A stretch of DNA of 64,000 nucleotides from Cepaea nemoralis (lineage: Eukaryota > Mollusca > Gastropoda > Stylommatophora > Helicidae), in NCBI GenBank assembly GCA_014155875.1, contig JACEFZ010027113.1, forward strand, positions 279,017 through 343,016, read 5' to 3'. Below the pieces are notes generated by a model. That model made no database searches, was not told the origin of the DNA, and saw nothing but the letters and a program-made list of their open reading frames with translations. This document shows, piece after piece, positions 1-14,200 of the stretch (position 1 is the first letter of the stretch; each line of letters begins with the position of its first letter). A program made the translations under genes and the position numbers.

Positions 1-245
1 CCGGATGAACGAAAAGAAGAAGATATGGCGATATATTATCCTTCAGCACTGAATCAGTTAAATATGATGTGTTAATATGCATCTTATTTTATGGTTTATA
101 TGTAAATGTGCTTTCGTTTTTGCACGCAGCAGACTGTCCATTTCATTCTGCATATTAATTCTTTGAAAACTGGTACCTAGTGTTATGCCTTATTTGAAAT
201 TGTGGTCAGGGATGTTGATTACTTTATAGGATTAACAAATATTAT
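1..245. other. unassigned AT-rich stretch
   Basis: A short open stretch runs from the window edge to about base 75 in frame 1, but it matches no family I recognise. It could be an upstream exon of the calpain-type gene or simply intron; nothing in the sequence decides this. Confidence 0.3.
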
Positions 246-835
246 TTGCAGCAGGATGAAATGATTAAAATATTGGAGGATGTTACATTTTATCGGGAAG
301 ATCTCAGAATAATAAAACATATTTACTGGCGACAAGTAGCAGCAATTAAGCTTGAAATTGAAGTAGGCAATTATGAACAGAAAAATCAAGGAGTAAGACG
401 AGGATTTATTTTGTGACCAGATCTTTCTCAGTAATGAAATAACAAGTGAGATCAAAGACAGACCAGGAATAAAGTTAGGGTTTGTAATATTTACAATCTA
501 CATTATGCAGAAGACACAGTCTTGATAGCTGAAAATGCAAAAGATCACATTACAATAATGTGAAGTGCAAAAAAGTAGAACACTATATATAACTATAAGA
601 ATGAGACAGTGTTCTTTGGTCATGTGATGCGAAGAAAAGCATTGGAAAACATGACAGCTGGAAAGATCAGTGGAAGAAGAGACAGTGGACATCAAGAGAA
701 ATGATACTGAATGGCTCAATAGGGTGACATAGAGGATTATCATCAACAGAATTGATCGAGAAAACCAAGGACCGAGATCTACAGAGAGGTATGAACACTT
801 ATGCTAGTTAACAAGGCACATGATGATGGTGGGAA
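246..835 (+). pseudogene. decayed RTE-like LINE, reverse transcriptase and 3' end
   Basis: Conceptual translation with several frame changes gives RTE reverse transcriptase landmarks. There is a KILEDVTFYREDLRIIKHIYW-like stretch, then RRGFIL and LHYAEDTVLIA, where the catalytic YADD is mutated to YAED. From about 600 the text matches the C-terminal block of the better copy at 42612-43395 (HVMRR..LEN, TGKI, a tail rich in TGATGA). The middle of the element is missing, so this is an internally deleted, dead copy. Seen: the motif order and the match to the other copy. Inferred: RTE assignment. Confidence 0.75.
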
Positions 836-959
836 TGAGGACAAGAGAACATGGCTAGAAAAATAGAATAGGACAGGAAGTGATTCCAAAGAGATACAAT
901 GAAGACATGCTTGTGGCATGCTAATGTGTATATTTTGGCTTTGAAATTTGTGTCTTGTA

Positions 960-1315
960 CATTTTGTTTCAACTGTGGAACATTCTAGTAGTTCTACGAC
1001 ATTGTCTTCTTCTTCTCTTGCCCTTTATCCCCCATTGGAACAAAAGCCGTTGAGCAACCCACACCAAGCCTCCTATCTTTTGCCATCTCCTGCAACACCC
1101 TTCATGTCCTCCCAATATTATTAATTCTGTAATTCTCTTCTTCATGTGTTTTTAGATCTCCCACTATTTTGTTTGTCTTGTGGGTTCCAGACAAGATAGT
1201 CTAGCTATACTGTCCTCAGGTTTTCTCAGTGTGTGTCCTATCCAGCACCAGCGTCTTTTCCCCACCTCTTGGTTTTCTGGAATTTGTTTAGTCTTCTCCA
1301 TGAGTGATTCTGTCA
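960..1315 (-). pseudogene. LINE 3'-terminal fragment
   Basis: Read on the minus strand this encodes CWIGHTLRKPEDSIARL followed by EMAKDRRLGVGCSTAF. These are typical of the connection between reverse transcriptase and 3' end in a common invertebrate non-LTR family (WIGHTLRKP, AQDR..WR). Stops and frameshifts are present, and no catalytic motif remains. Confidence 0.6.
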
Positions 1316-1777
1316 TTATGTGATATGTGCCATGTTGTTACTAGGGGTTGTCTGCAAGATTTGGCTAATCTCGTTATGGCAGCTCTTTCACCCAGGATTC
1401 TTGCTCACCGGCTGACCAGTGCTCAGTACATACTTGACTAAACATGCACATGCAGCTCACAGAACATTTATTTGAAATATTTACACATCAGGCTCCAGCC
1501 GCCGACCTTACACTTATTACACCTTCTGTGTTTATGTAAGTATGTTGTTCCGCTAGCTGGCTGTCTCTCAGTTATTAATTTCAATACCTTCTATGCCTAT
1601 GTCATTCACACTGGTGCTGTCTTTAGTATTGTTCACAAGTCTTGGCGACGCCATGGGTGAATTAACCTACAAACATTTACTAAATGATATTTATGGGTAG
1701 TCACAAAGCTAGATTTATGGTGGTGATATGTTCAAGAAACTTTATAAAGGTCTTTAGTCTGGCTAAACTGGTTTCAC
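1316..1777. other. no gene seen
   Basis: I see no conserved coding signal or repeat here; the 62-residue open frame at 1472-1660 has no family features. It is likely intron or intergenic sequence upstream of the first recognised calpain exon. Confidence 0.4.
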
Positions 1778-2160
1778 ATGACAACATAATCAGAATCTAG
1801 CCTTATGACAACATAATCAGAATCTAGCTTTATGACAACATAATCAGAATCTAGCTTTATGACAATATAATCAGAATCTACCTTATAACAACATAATCAA
1901 AATCTAGCTTTATGACAACATAATCAGAATCTAGCCTTATGACAACATAATCAGAATCCAGCTTTATGACAATATAATCAGAATCTAGCTTTATGACAAC
2001 ATAATCAGAATCCCATCTTATGACAACATAATTAGAATTTAGCCGTATGACAACATAATCAGAAATGGCAACATAACCAAAATCTAGCTTTATGATAACA
2101 TAATCAGAATCTAGCTTTATGACAATATAATCAGAATCCATCCTTATGACAACATAACCC
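1778..2160 (+). repeat. 27-bp minisatellite, about 14 copies
   Basis: The unit is approximately gacaacataatcagaatct followed by agctttat. Because 27 is a multiple of three, it keeps a reading frame open on the minus strand with a nine-residue DSDYVVIKL period. That frame is a by-product of the repeat, not a gene. The array ends 36 bases before the splice acceptor of the exon at 2197. Confidence 0.95.
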
Positions 2161-2196
2161 AGCCTTCTCATCATTATCAACATTGTTTATATGCAG

Positions 2197-2299
2197 GTTA
2201 CAGTCACTTTGAACAAAGCTTTTGACAGCCTGGCAGGCACGGTCGGTGCAATTGATGCAGCCGACCTCGTGGAGGTTTTGAGCGCTGGCGTTGAAGCAG
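2197..2299 (+). CDS. calpain-type gene exon a (EF1)
   Basis: The acceptor is tttatatgcag; the donor is gcag|gttgtg, which is weak. The exon runs from phase 0 to phase 1. It encodes the LAG...IDAADL loop that matches the unusual 11-residue EF1 loop of penta-EF-hand proteins. Confidence 0.75.
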
Positions 2300-5200
2300 G
2301 TTGTGTGTAGCATGTTCATACTGTAGCTAAGTGATGTTTATAATGTGATCATTAGGTAACTGTGTTGACATATCAATGGATAAACAAGCCGAAGACTGCT
2401 GGAATCTGGAAGGAAATGGGGTGTACATGCTTTCTACATGCGTGTATGTGTGCATATGTATGTGTGTGTGTGGCTTTTATTTTTTGCAGAATGTCTCCAA
2501 CCTCAGCAGCTCTTTTAACTAGAATTGATTAGGTCCAACATGAGTTATTTGTCCTTGGATTAGGAGGGTCTTCAGGAACTAAATTGTGGCCTCAGGACTA
2601 GGAGGATCATCAGGAACTAAATTGTGGCCTCAGGACTAGGAGGATCATCAGGAACTAAATTGTTGGCCTCAGGACTAGGAGGGTCTTAAGAAACTAAATT
2701 TTAGGCCTCAGGACTAGGAGGATCTTCAGGAACTAAATTGTGGGCCTCAGGACTAGGAGGGTCTTATGGAACTAAATTTTGGGCCTCAGAGCTAGGAGGG
2801 TCTTATGGAACTAAATTGTGGGCCTCAGGACTAGGAGGGTCTTATGGAACTAAATTTTGGGCCTCAGGGCTAGGAGGGTCTTATGGAACTAAATTGTGGG
2901 CCTCAGGACTAGGAGGGTCTTATGGAACTAAATTGTGGGCCTCAGGGCTAGGAGGATCTTAAGGAACTAAATTGTGGGTCTCAGGACTAAAAGGGTCTTC
3001 AGGAACTAAATTGTGGGCCTCAGGACTAGAAGGGTCTTAAGGAACTAAATTGTCGGCCTCAGGACTAGGAGGGTCTTTAGGAACTAAATTGTGGGCTTCA
3101 GCCAACAAACGATGTAACTAATTTAGATTTAACTAAATTACATTCTAGTCCCAACTGCACTCAACGAGTCATAACTGACGGGGACTAAAGGATCCAACAA
3201 AAGCTGCATTGAGGTATATTGAAATGTAAACCTGTGAGATAAAAATAAAATTTGCTTTGGGAGCTGTGCTAACGCAGTGGCTAGCACATTTGCCAGCCAG
3301 CCTGCTGGTCATGTCTTCAATTGTGCATCAAGGCAGAAATTTAAAAAATAAAAAAAAAATTGATCTAACCTAACGGGTTGACCCAGCCTTATGTGGGCAC
3401 CAGAAATGATCTCGGGGGAATAGGCGTCTGGCGTGATATTGACCAAAACACCCTTGAGTGCCTGTCAGTATATAAAATAATGAGACTAGCACTACATACC
3501 CGTGGGACGTGCAGTAGCTAGTAGGCTTGTCTGCCACCCTGGTTGTCATGAGTTTGAATTTGCAATGAGGCAGATTTTTTTAAATAGATTATGTTTCCAT
3601 GGAGACCCACTCTAAAATTGGTACCAGGAAATATCTTGGGAAGTAAAGACATACGGTCTAATATTGACCACATCATCCTTCGACTGCTGATTGGTTAAAT
3701 ATGTGGGGCTAGCACCACATGCCTAGTATGTCTCAAGGCACGAAAAAGTGTCTTTGACTTTTTTATATGAATCTTGTAAATGAGAACTGTAATAATTCAT
3801 GAGCCATAACTCAAACAGTGTCAGGGTTAACTCTCGTCAAAACATTCTTCTTTCAGCTGAGGGGAAATCAGTCAGCTTCAATATTGAGACCTGCCGCTGT
3901 CTGATTGCGTTAGCCACTGTATCCTTCACTGTCAGAACTGACTGCACATCTGTGCTGTGTTACACAAAATATTTTATGTGTTTTTATTTTGTGTGTACTT
4001 AATTTATATTATAACAATATTCTGTTGAGCTTAACCCATTATATAATATAAATCTCATCATATATTAAGTAATGATAGCTATCAAACTGACATCTGACTA
4101 CATACTAAAGAACTCACCATACATTCACATGTTACTCCGTACAGAGGATGTCACCATACATTCACATGTTACTGCATACAGAGGATGTCACCATACATTC
4201 ACATGTTACTCCGTACAGAGGATGTCATCATACATTCACATGTTACTCCGTACAGAGGATGTCATAATACATTCACATGTTACTCCATACAGAGGATGTC
4301 ATAATACATTCACATGTTACTGCATACAGAGGATGTCATCATACATTCACATGTTACTGCATACAGAGGATTTCATCATACGTTCACATGTTACTGCATA
4401 CAGAGGATGTCATCATACATTCACATGTTACTCCATACAGAGGATGTCACCATACATTCACATGTTACTCCATACAGAAGATGTCACCATACATTCACAT
4501 GTTACTCCATACAGAGGATGTCACCATACATTCATATGTTACTCCATACAGAGGACGTCACCATACATTCACATGTTACTCCATACAGAGGATGTCATCA
4601 TACATTCACATGTTACTCCATACAGAAGATGTCACCATACATTCACATGTTACATACATTCACATGTTACTGCATACAGAGGGTGTCACCATACATTCAC
4701 ATGTTACTCCATACAGAGGATGTCACCATACATTCACATGTTACTCCATACAGAGGACATCACCATACATTCACATGTTACTCCATACAGAGGATGTCAT
4801 CATACATTCACATGTTACTCCATACAGAGGACGTCACCATACATTCACATGTTACTCCATACAGAGGATGTCATCATACATTCACATGTTACTCCATACA
4901 GAGGATGTCACCATACATTCACATGTTACTCCATACAGAGGATGTCACCATACATTCACATGTTACTCCATACAGAAGACGTCACCATACATTCACATGT
5001 TACTCCATACAGAGGATGTCATCATACATTCACATGTTACTCCATACAGAGGATGTCATCATACATTCACATGTTACATACATTCACATGTTACTGCATA
5101 CAGAGGGTGTCACCATACATTCACATGTTACTCAATACAGAGGATGTCACCATACATTCACATGTTACTCCATACAGAGGATGTTATCATACATTCACAT

Positions 5201-8200
5201 GTTACTCCATACAGAGGATGTCACCATACATTCACATGTTACTCCATACAGAGGATGTCACCATACATTCACATGTTACTCCATACAGAGGATGTCATAA
5301 TACATTCACATGTTACTCCATACAGAGGATGTCACCATACATTCACATGTTACTCCATACAGAGGATGTCACCATACATTCACATGTTACTCCATACAGA
5401 GGATGTCACCATACATTCACATGTTACTCCATACAGAGGATGTCACCATACATTCACATGTTACTCCATACAGAGGATGTCACCATACATTCACATGTTA
5501 CTCCATACAGAGGATGTCACCATACATTCACATGTTACTCCATACAGAGGATGTCACCATACATTCACATGTTACTCCATACAGAGGATGTCACCATACA
5601 TTCACATGTTACTCCATACAGAGGATGTCACCATACATTCACATGTTACTCCATACAGAGGATGTCACCATACATTCACATGTTACTCCATACAGAGGAC
5701 GTCATCATACATTCATATGTTACTCCATACAGAGGATGTCACCATACATTCACATGTTACTCCATACAGAGGATGTCACGATACATTCACATGTTACTCC
5801 CTAATATGCATCATCAGTCTCTCTCAGCAGATGTTGGGAGTGTAGTGAAGCTGATTGTCCCCACTAATGCACTGACCACAAATGTGCTTGTCATCCCTCC
5901 TGCCTGTGATCATACATGTCACAGCCACAAGTGATACCAAATGACAAAAGCTCTGTTTAGTTGATTTAGTCATCTCTGTATCAGCCTCTAGCAACCTATT
6001 ACATCCGACACACATTGTATGTTCATTGTCCATCTTCAGTTCTCACATGATTACTGCCCTTGAGAGGAACAAATCAACTTGCTTGTTACCTTGGACTTCT
6101 GCATGCCCCTGGCAGAAGATCCTGTAGAGAAGATACTGATACTAGGTTAACTTAGCTGAGCATGTCATATGGGAACAAATTGTAATTGTTCAACATATGA
6201 TGATTTGCATAGTGCAGAAAGGTTCAGTGTGCCTGCATTTGACCTCATTGCCCAGTCCTTGACATTTGTTCAAGACACAGTCATCCACGGGACTCATTGA
6301 CAGAAATGGATTGCAAAATGTGTGGAGACAGCTTGTTGCTTGGCGGGTAAGTTATTCAAGATGTTTGTCACAGAATGCTGTTGGGATATACACTGAGCAT
6401 TTTATCAAAATGAAGATGAAGTCATGTTTACAGCCATCCAATGAATGCAGGGGAAAAAATGGTGCACAAGGTTAATTTTACAAGAGCATGATAGAAAAAT
6501 AACAAGTGGATGGCGTTTGTTTTTAAACACAGAAGCCACAAACAATATGTTTGCATGATTTATTGCCTGGCATATTTTGCTGCATCTTGTCAGGTGCATA
6601 CTACAGAGTTATATAGTATGTGAAGTGATTAAATGAATAATACATAAGCTGAAACAATTAAAACACATAGTCACAGGTATTATTTGAATGTGGAACATAT
6701 GTTATCCCTAAGTTGATTTCAAATTTAGAAAAATAACACAAAACTATTGGAAAGTAAGTTCACTGAAAAAAAAGTATTTGTTTATTTAAACATACAGGTA
6801 CAGGTTTTTTTTTTTATTGTTATGAGTTAAATATTTGCCACAACAAGATGATGTTTATTATGGACAGGTTCTACAGTCTTATTCTATGAAGTTGCAAAAA
6901 AATTATCTTGACTTCACTCATAGAGCACATGTCTACAGTGCAACGGTGTATTATTAAAACTCTGCTCTATTTTTTCAATTACATTGTTTTCTTATGAAAT
7001 TACAGGAGTAACGTTAACAACATACAATATGCATTTTTATATTGGGGAAATAATCAATATGAAATCTGTAGGTGTTTCCCCACTGAAAAACAAAGCTAAA
7101 CTGCTTTGATCAATATGTTGATGAAGAAAGTGGATAACTGAATATTTTGTGTGTGTGTGCTCACTCGCTCTGAATTCAAGCTTGGTCCATATACACTACT
7201 TCTAGTGGTACTGGACTAAATTTTGTGTGTGGATTATCTTTCCCTATTACCAGTGTCCCTCGTGATCAGGCGAACCCACTCCAACTTCAGAGGTACTCGT
7301 ACTTTACGTCTTCAAGTCAAGGAAAAGAAATCAACATTTTAGTCCAACTGACCAGTGTAGGCATTGACCCCCCCCCCCCCCTTTTTTCCTCTGTATCAGC
7401 ACACCGGATGTTTAAGAATGAGCTCTCTTATCCAGTCTGCCATGCTGACCTTTTTATTAAATATAATGCTCATACAAAACCTGATTTTTCCAAAAGTATT
7501 CAAGTCTTTAATGATGTGCAAAGTTAGAGTTACCTTAGCTACACATCATTGAAACCTATTGATTTAGCCCCTAGAGAAACATTTACCAACAAATGTAAGA
7601 TTGTCACATTTGTGCTTTAAACTTTGCTGCCTTATTTACATATTTTAAAGTCTTGTCCTGTTTTAATCATTAACATAGGAAGCATTTCGATTCATTGACA
7701 AGGACAAAGATAGACTGATTGATGCCAAGGAGCTGAAGAATCTGTTTGATGTAATTGGTGAGTTGTTCTAATCACATCTGCTGTTAGACCCAGCTGCTCA
7801 CAAATCCAGAGTGCCTAACTTGTTCTAATCACATCTGCTGTTACACCCAGCTGCTCACAAATCAGAGTGCCTAACTTGTTCTAATCACATCTGCTGTTAC
7901 ACCCAGCTTCTCACAAATCCAGAGTGCCTAACTTGTTCTAGTCACATCTACTGTTACACCCAGCTGCTCACAAATCCAGAGTGCCTAACTTGTTCTAGTC
8001 ACATCTGCTGTTACACCCAGCTCACAAATCAGAGTGCTTCACTTTCAGATACTATGTAAAATGTTGCATGTCCTGTGTAGGATGTTGTATACTATTGTAA
8101 AATGTTGCATGTCCTGTGTAGGATGTTGTATACTATTGTAAAATGTTGCATGTCCTGTGTAGGATGTTGTATACTATTGTAAAATGTTGCATGTCCTGTG

Positions 8201-11200
8201 TAGGATGTTGTAAAATGTTGCATGTCCTGTGTAGGATGTTGTGATCAACTCCAAGCCCCAGGTTCATTTATTTTCTAGGCAAATTAATGTTCAGTAGCTT
8301 GCCATTGCTTTCTGAATAGGAAGTCCACTTTGAAGTTTAACTGACTGGTATAGAGGTTGAATCCCTTACGTGATCAGTGCACCGGAAGTTTAAGCGCATG
8401 CGCATTAGGCCCAGCGGCCACACAGACTGCCTCAAAGAATATTATGTGTCCTTAATGTCTACTTCTTTCTTTATTTCATTTTATTAATTTCTCTTTTTAT
8501 ACCCCTCAAAATTTTAAAATGTATAAACTCATGTATTTGGCAAATAAGGACATATCTATTGTTGTCTTCCTCCATCTCTCTTTCCAATGGTACAGCAGGA
8601 TCAGAAACTTGAATAACAACAAACCAGAATCTGGCTCTGTTGCATTTAGAAAAAAAATATTTAGATCTGTAGTAATACCAATGTGAAGATGACAATAACA
8701 AACACAGAACACTTGTTAGTAAAGAAAACAGGTTATAAATGAGATGGTCAATTCATTGCACTGAGTTTACCCCTTCTGGCTCAGTCCCTCTCTGTGGAAA
8801 GACAAGCCACATGTCAAGAAGACTGTACAAAGCATGGACTCCTTAGCTACAGTAGTGACCCCCAGATGCCTCTGGAAAAATTACCCTCATAGTCTGAACG
8901 ACATGCTGAGGAAGTGGACCTATGACCTTGTGAGTGCGAAAGAGAGAGTGAGTGAGAGAGAGACACACACACACACACATAGACGCAGACAGACAGAGAG
9001 AGACAGAGAGAGTCTGCCTTGACACAAGGCCATCAAGAATCTTCTATCACTGTCTTCCTCTGTCTCTCTTTCCAGAAATCCTTCCCCTGTGAAATAATAA
9101 TAGACACTGTACATTTAAATAAGAAGGGGTTGTACAGGATATTTTACAACAGTACATAATTATGTCCTTGTCGTGTGCTACCCACAGAACTGACCACCTC
9201 ACCTGTAATGGTCGAGGCCCTAATGAAACGTTTTGGTGGCAAGAACGCGAAGATGTCAGAAGATGATTTTCTTCAGGGTGTCTGCAAAGCTTTACTGCTT
9301 CGAGGTAAATATCTTTTTTTGGATGTTTCTTCACCCCTTTGTTAGTGGAAGCAAACAACTTACAATATCATCATCATCATCTTATAATATACTGTTCAAA
9401 ATAAGACACACAACATTTTTATAAAAGATATTCACTGATTGAACATAAGTCAACCTATTGACTGTGTCTATTGATTGATTGATTGACTGATTTAGGAATC
9501 AACATCACAGCATTCAGGGCATTCCCATAAGTGCTCCGTCCCCATCCTCAGCAGCCAGCGAAGAGTTCCAACACTAATAGTACCAGCAGCAATCTGATTA
9601 TAAGTCCGTCTCTCCTTTCCTTTGAGCGTTGAGCGTCGGCCAGATCCCTTCATCACTCCTCGTTGTCTCATTCTTGCCAGACCATGGTAATCCATTTGCT
9701 CCTCCGAGGTGTGCACGTGCTCCCACAAGGCCGCAACCACGTCTACCTTGTCATGTATCAATACTCCACCAAGTTCTGCAGAGCCTGCGAATCTGTCCGC
9801 CTGTTCATTTCCCAGCACACCGGCATGCTCCGGAGAAAAGATCCAGGCGATGCTTGTCACCCGTGACCTCCGAAGCAAAGCAAGCCACTCCGCACGAAGT
9901 CTGTCCGTCCTCACCATCGTCAGCATGCTTTCTGAGTCAGTTACAATCATGATGTGTGTGTGTGTCGTATTCTCCATCCAGCGGAGAGCCGCAGTGACTG
10001 CCTCCACTTCCATTCTTAAGCTGGATGTTGTGGTATCGTATGCCAGCCTCTCCTGCCCTAAACATCGACCATTAGCTTTGGCTATGAACCCCCAGCCACT
10101 TCTCTCACCTCTTGACACCGAACTATCTGTATAGATAATCACATCACTCGAGTGAGCATTGTCCTGAATTAGTTTCTGGATTTCCACTTCCGTGGCCCCT
10201 GCTGGCCACTCCCTGCACTCCCGGCTTAATGTGATTATAACTCTGCACAAGTCTGACTGCTCTGCTGGCACTCTGATCCACTCCTCTCCACGCCTAATGT
10301 TCTCCAGGGGGCACACCTGTCTGATCGTATCCTCCGCCTGAGCCATCCATGATTTCCCTCTTATCAGTCGCTGACCCTTAACTGCGTCCAGCGCCTCATG
10401 CAGTGGGTGGTCTGTGTCTGCATCTACTCTGAGGTATGCCTTCGCCTGCATCACCTTGAGCCTACCAGCAACACTCGGCAGACCAAGGATGTAACGCATA
10501 CACACTACTGGGGTGTCTCTAGTGCATCCCAGAATGACCCGCATAGCTTCGTTCTGTATGCGCTCTAACTTCACCAGCTGACTCTCTGAGACAGTGAGCA
10601 GACCTAATCCATAATCAATTACTGAGAGGATCAAGTGCTGTTATAGTGTGAAAAGCATTCTCTGCTCTATGTCCATTGCAGCCATAGTTTTAAGTGCATT
10701 GAGTCCCTTTTGAGTTCTTGTCACGACCGTCTCCACATGGTCCTTGAAGGATAGGCTCCTGTCAAATGTGATCCCCAGATACTTCAGTTTGTTCTCTCTG
10801 CTGACATTTCTACCATCTATCGCGAGGCTTGGGACATCAGCTCTTACAATCCTGTTGTCCAGAGAGCACCACAAAACAGCCGCTATCTGTGTCTATCTGG
10901 TCATTAACTTCTTGTGGTTACCTGAATTGTACTCACCTCATGATTCATGAGGTCATGAAAGAGGTCAAGGTCAAAACAACATTTTTGACAATAACTCATG
11001 ACAGGTTCATGATAATCCCATGAAACTTATTGAACACAAAACTCTCTGACCATATTATTGAAAGCCTATAAAAGATTGACACTGCTCAAATAAATTCAGT
11101 TGAAAATTCATTGTGCAAGTATGGCACATCTCACTACAGAACAACAACTCATCATCATTGGACGTTTACAGGCTGGACAGTCACAAAGTGTAGTAGCCAG

Positions 11201-14200
11201 AGAATTTAATGTGGTTAGAAGCACCATTAGTCACCTTTGGAGGCGATTTCAAGAAACTGTCTCAGTTGCAGACCGGTCGTGCAGTGGAAGTTCAGAATCA
11301 CAACTGCAGCCGAAGACCGCTTCATGCGGCTGCGTCACCTTAGGAATTGGTTTGCATCTACGTTCTCCACAGTCCAGTCAATGCCACGAGCTTGTCAGGA
11401 ATCGGCTGAACAGACGCTGGTCTTTGGGCTAGAAGACCCAATAGAGGTGAATGAACATCATTTCATTGATAAAGTCAGAAAGTTTCTTCATGCCAGGATT
11501 GAAACATTAATTTCGTAAAATGAAATGTTGGTACAAGTTTGCAATTGAAACTGCAATAATGTTGCGTTTGTTTCTTTGAACAGTATGTCCTTTACAGAAT
11601 GCTCTTGTCATTACAGACCACCGCAGTCTCTCAATCCCTTGCCAATTCTCTTGCCTCATGCACCCTCATGACCAAAGTGTCTGCATCCAATTCATATCAA
11701 TCTAATCCTGCTTCATCTGTCAGGAACCAAACCCTCCATCACTGTTCTTGTAATAAACTGTATGTAGAAAGCTTGAAAGCTTGCCTGATTAGGGCATGTT
11801 ACATATCAGGACAAGCTCTCAAAGGTAACCTACAGGGAACAGATAGGGGAAAGTGGAGAAGAGGCAGACAGAAAATTCTGGAATTATAATTTTTAAGACA
11901 GACAAGATGTATTATTTCCAAGCTTGTTCACACTGCTGAGGACAGAAAGCGTTGGAGGACTCTGATTACACTGACACCCATACAACCCAGGTGTTACAGT
12001 ATGAGATGAGATGATGATGGTGAATGTAACTTTAGTGGCAAATACTTCAGCACATTCTGTAGAGCAGTGGTTCTCAACCGGTGGGGGGAAATTTTAGGGT
12101 TTCCAGGGGGGGAATGAAGACAATTTCAAAATCGCATTAATACAAGAACCGATTACTTGATATTGTTTTTTCCCTTCATACTTTACAGTTAAGTACGTCT
12201 CATCCTTCTAAAATTCATTTTATAAAGTCAGTAGACCCACAAATTATGTTTTATGTGGATGTCTAGACTTGTTTTAGTATGTGCTATTAAATTTACCTTA
12301 AATTTTTACGTATACTGTATAGGGGTGGGGGGATTTTTTAGATAGGAAATATGAAAGGGGGGAATGACGTTCTGAAAATACGGTGAAGGGGGGAACGGGT
12401 CAAATTTTTGATAGGAAGGGGGGAATGACGTTCTGAAAATATGGTGAAGGGGGGAACGGGCCAAAAAAGGTTGAGAACCACTGCTGTAGAGCAATCGCTA
12501 GAAGTTTTTGAGAACAATTTTTAAAATACCATGGAGGAACGAGGCAGTCATTCAAGAAATAAATGCAAAACAGTAAACTGATTAGAGAAATTAAACATAG
12601 ACAGCCAAGATATTTTTGACACGTTTAGGAAAAATAAGTTTAGAAAGCTTAATGTCAGCTAGAAAACTTAATGATCAGTTCCCATGGCTGGTACACCTTG
12701 GATATGTTTGGAATGGGTGTATTTCTTGATTGCCAGAATGGAACTAAATCATCAGCAGTGTCTGATCATTTCACACCAGAGCGAACAACTTGATGTCAAG
12801 GAGTTCGAACAGCAACAACAACAACAATACAGATCGAGAGACAAAAGAGTTGAATGCTGGTCAAAAGACCATCCAGTCCTACTATAACTGACAATTGATT
12901 GTCTGGATCACTGCTGTAGTATTTTTTTTTTTGCAGTCAACACCAGCATTTTCAGCTGCTGTTGATGTACTAGGCATGTTACGTTCAGTAGTTTGCCATT
13001 GCTTTCTGAACGACCGGCCCCTATACCTTTTTCGAAAAAACCAGCACTGCTGTGTTTCGAACCCGGGTATACGGGCTCACAAACCGCGTTCGCAAGCCCT
13101 TAGCCACAGAGACCGGCTGTGGTATAGGAATTTAAATAGGCTCAGTTGGGAGTCTTCTTTCTTCTGTGCAATTACCAACTACAATTCTTAGTTAGAAGTC
13201 AGGTTAGAAGTAGTTACCTGCCCACAGCCTTTGTGTTTTCTGCGGACATAAAGATGATCATTGCTTCTACTGTTACTTGTTAAATGCATCTCTTGCGTAT
13301 CTTCTGCTGTATCTGTTTGCTACAGTTTTTATAGTTCCTATGAGAGGAATCAAAGTTAGACCAGAAAAAAGTAAAGGATCCTTTTCCATACCTTGAGGTT
13401 ATTTAGCCTATGGTAAATGCAAGTCATAAAAGGTGGATGCACTCTGGTGCTAATGCCTTATTTGTATAGACCAACTGGCAGTTGTGTGATGTGTTCGTTA
13501 TCATGTCAGACACCTTTACTTCCCAAAACATGTCCCGGTACCCATGTTAGGCTGGGTGGACTTTGGAGCCCAGCTCAATTATTGTGAACATCCCTGCCTC
13601 AAAGGGGATTTGAACACATGATGGCAGGATTGGCAGACAAGCATGCTAGTCACTGTGCTACTGCAGTGCCCTAGAATCACACAAACTGGAAATATTGTTT
13701 CCTCATGAATGATTTTTTACATATGCTTTCTCATGTATGTTTTCTCATGTATGTTTTTTCACATGTTTTCTCATGTGTGTTTTTCCATGTATGTTTACTA
13801 ACGAAACAATGTACTTTGGGCAATAGCCTAGTCGACCTCATATTTTCACTTTCTAACTGCTGACGAATTGTTAATGTACACAAGATGCACAATGGCACTC
13901 CAAGTTTTTCACCCGCATTTAAGAATGTAAGGCAGCTGATCCACTGTTTTAACATCTAAGAGGAGTATAGCATCCCTCAGTTTCCTATTGTGTAAAAAAT
14001 CCGCAGCTGAATCTATACCCAGTCCTATGAGCTAGAAGTGGATGCTTTACCTTTAAGTAACCCCCTCACCCTTCCTTTTGGTAAGTTACCGGAATGTGTT
14101 ACTGTTATAATATTTAGAAACAGTTTTACATTATTTATGTTTATTTCAGGAAAATATCTGGAGCTGAAAAGAAATGGCAGAATTGTGGACATAGAACTAA

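Noticed and set aside
1878..2183. 101-codon minus-strand frame with a DSDYVVIKL period
   Set aside because: It is the 27-bp minisatellite translated; a multiple of three keeps the frame open.
4105..5803. CRISPR-like array
   Set aside because: Units are contiguous tandem copies without spacers, in a eukaryotic intron.
4072..5934. 620-codon and overlapping 522- and 328-codon open frames
   Set aside because: They arise from a stop-free 37-bp tandem repeat read in three phases; the last part is unrelated sequence.
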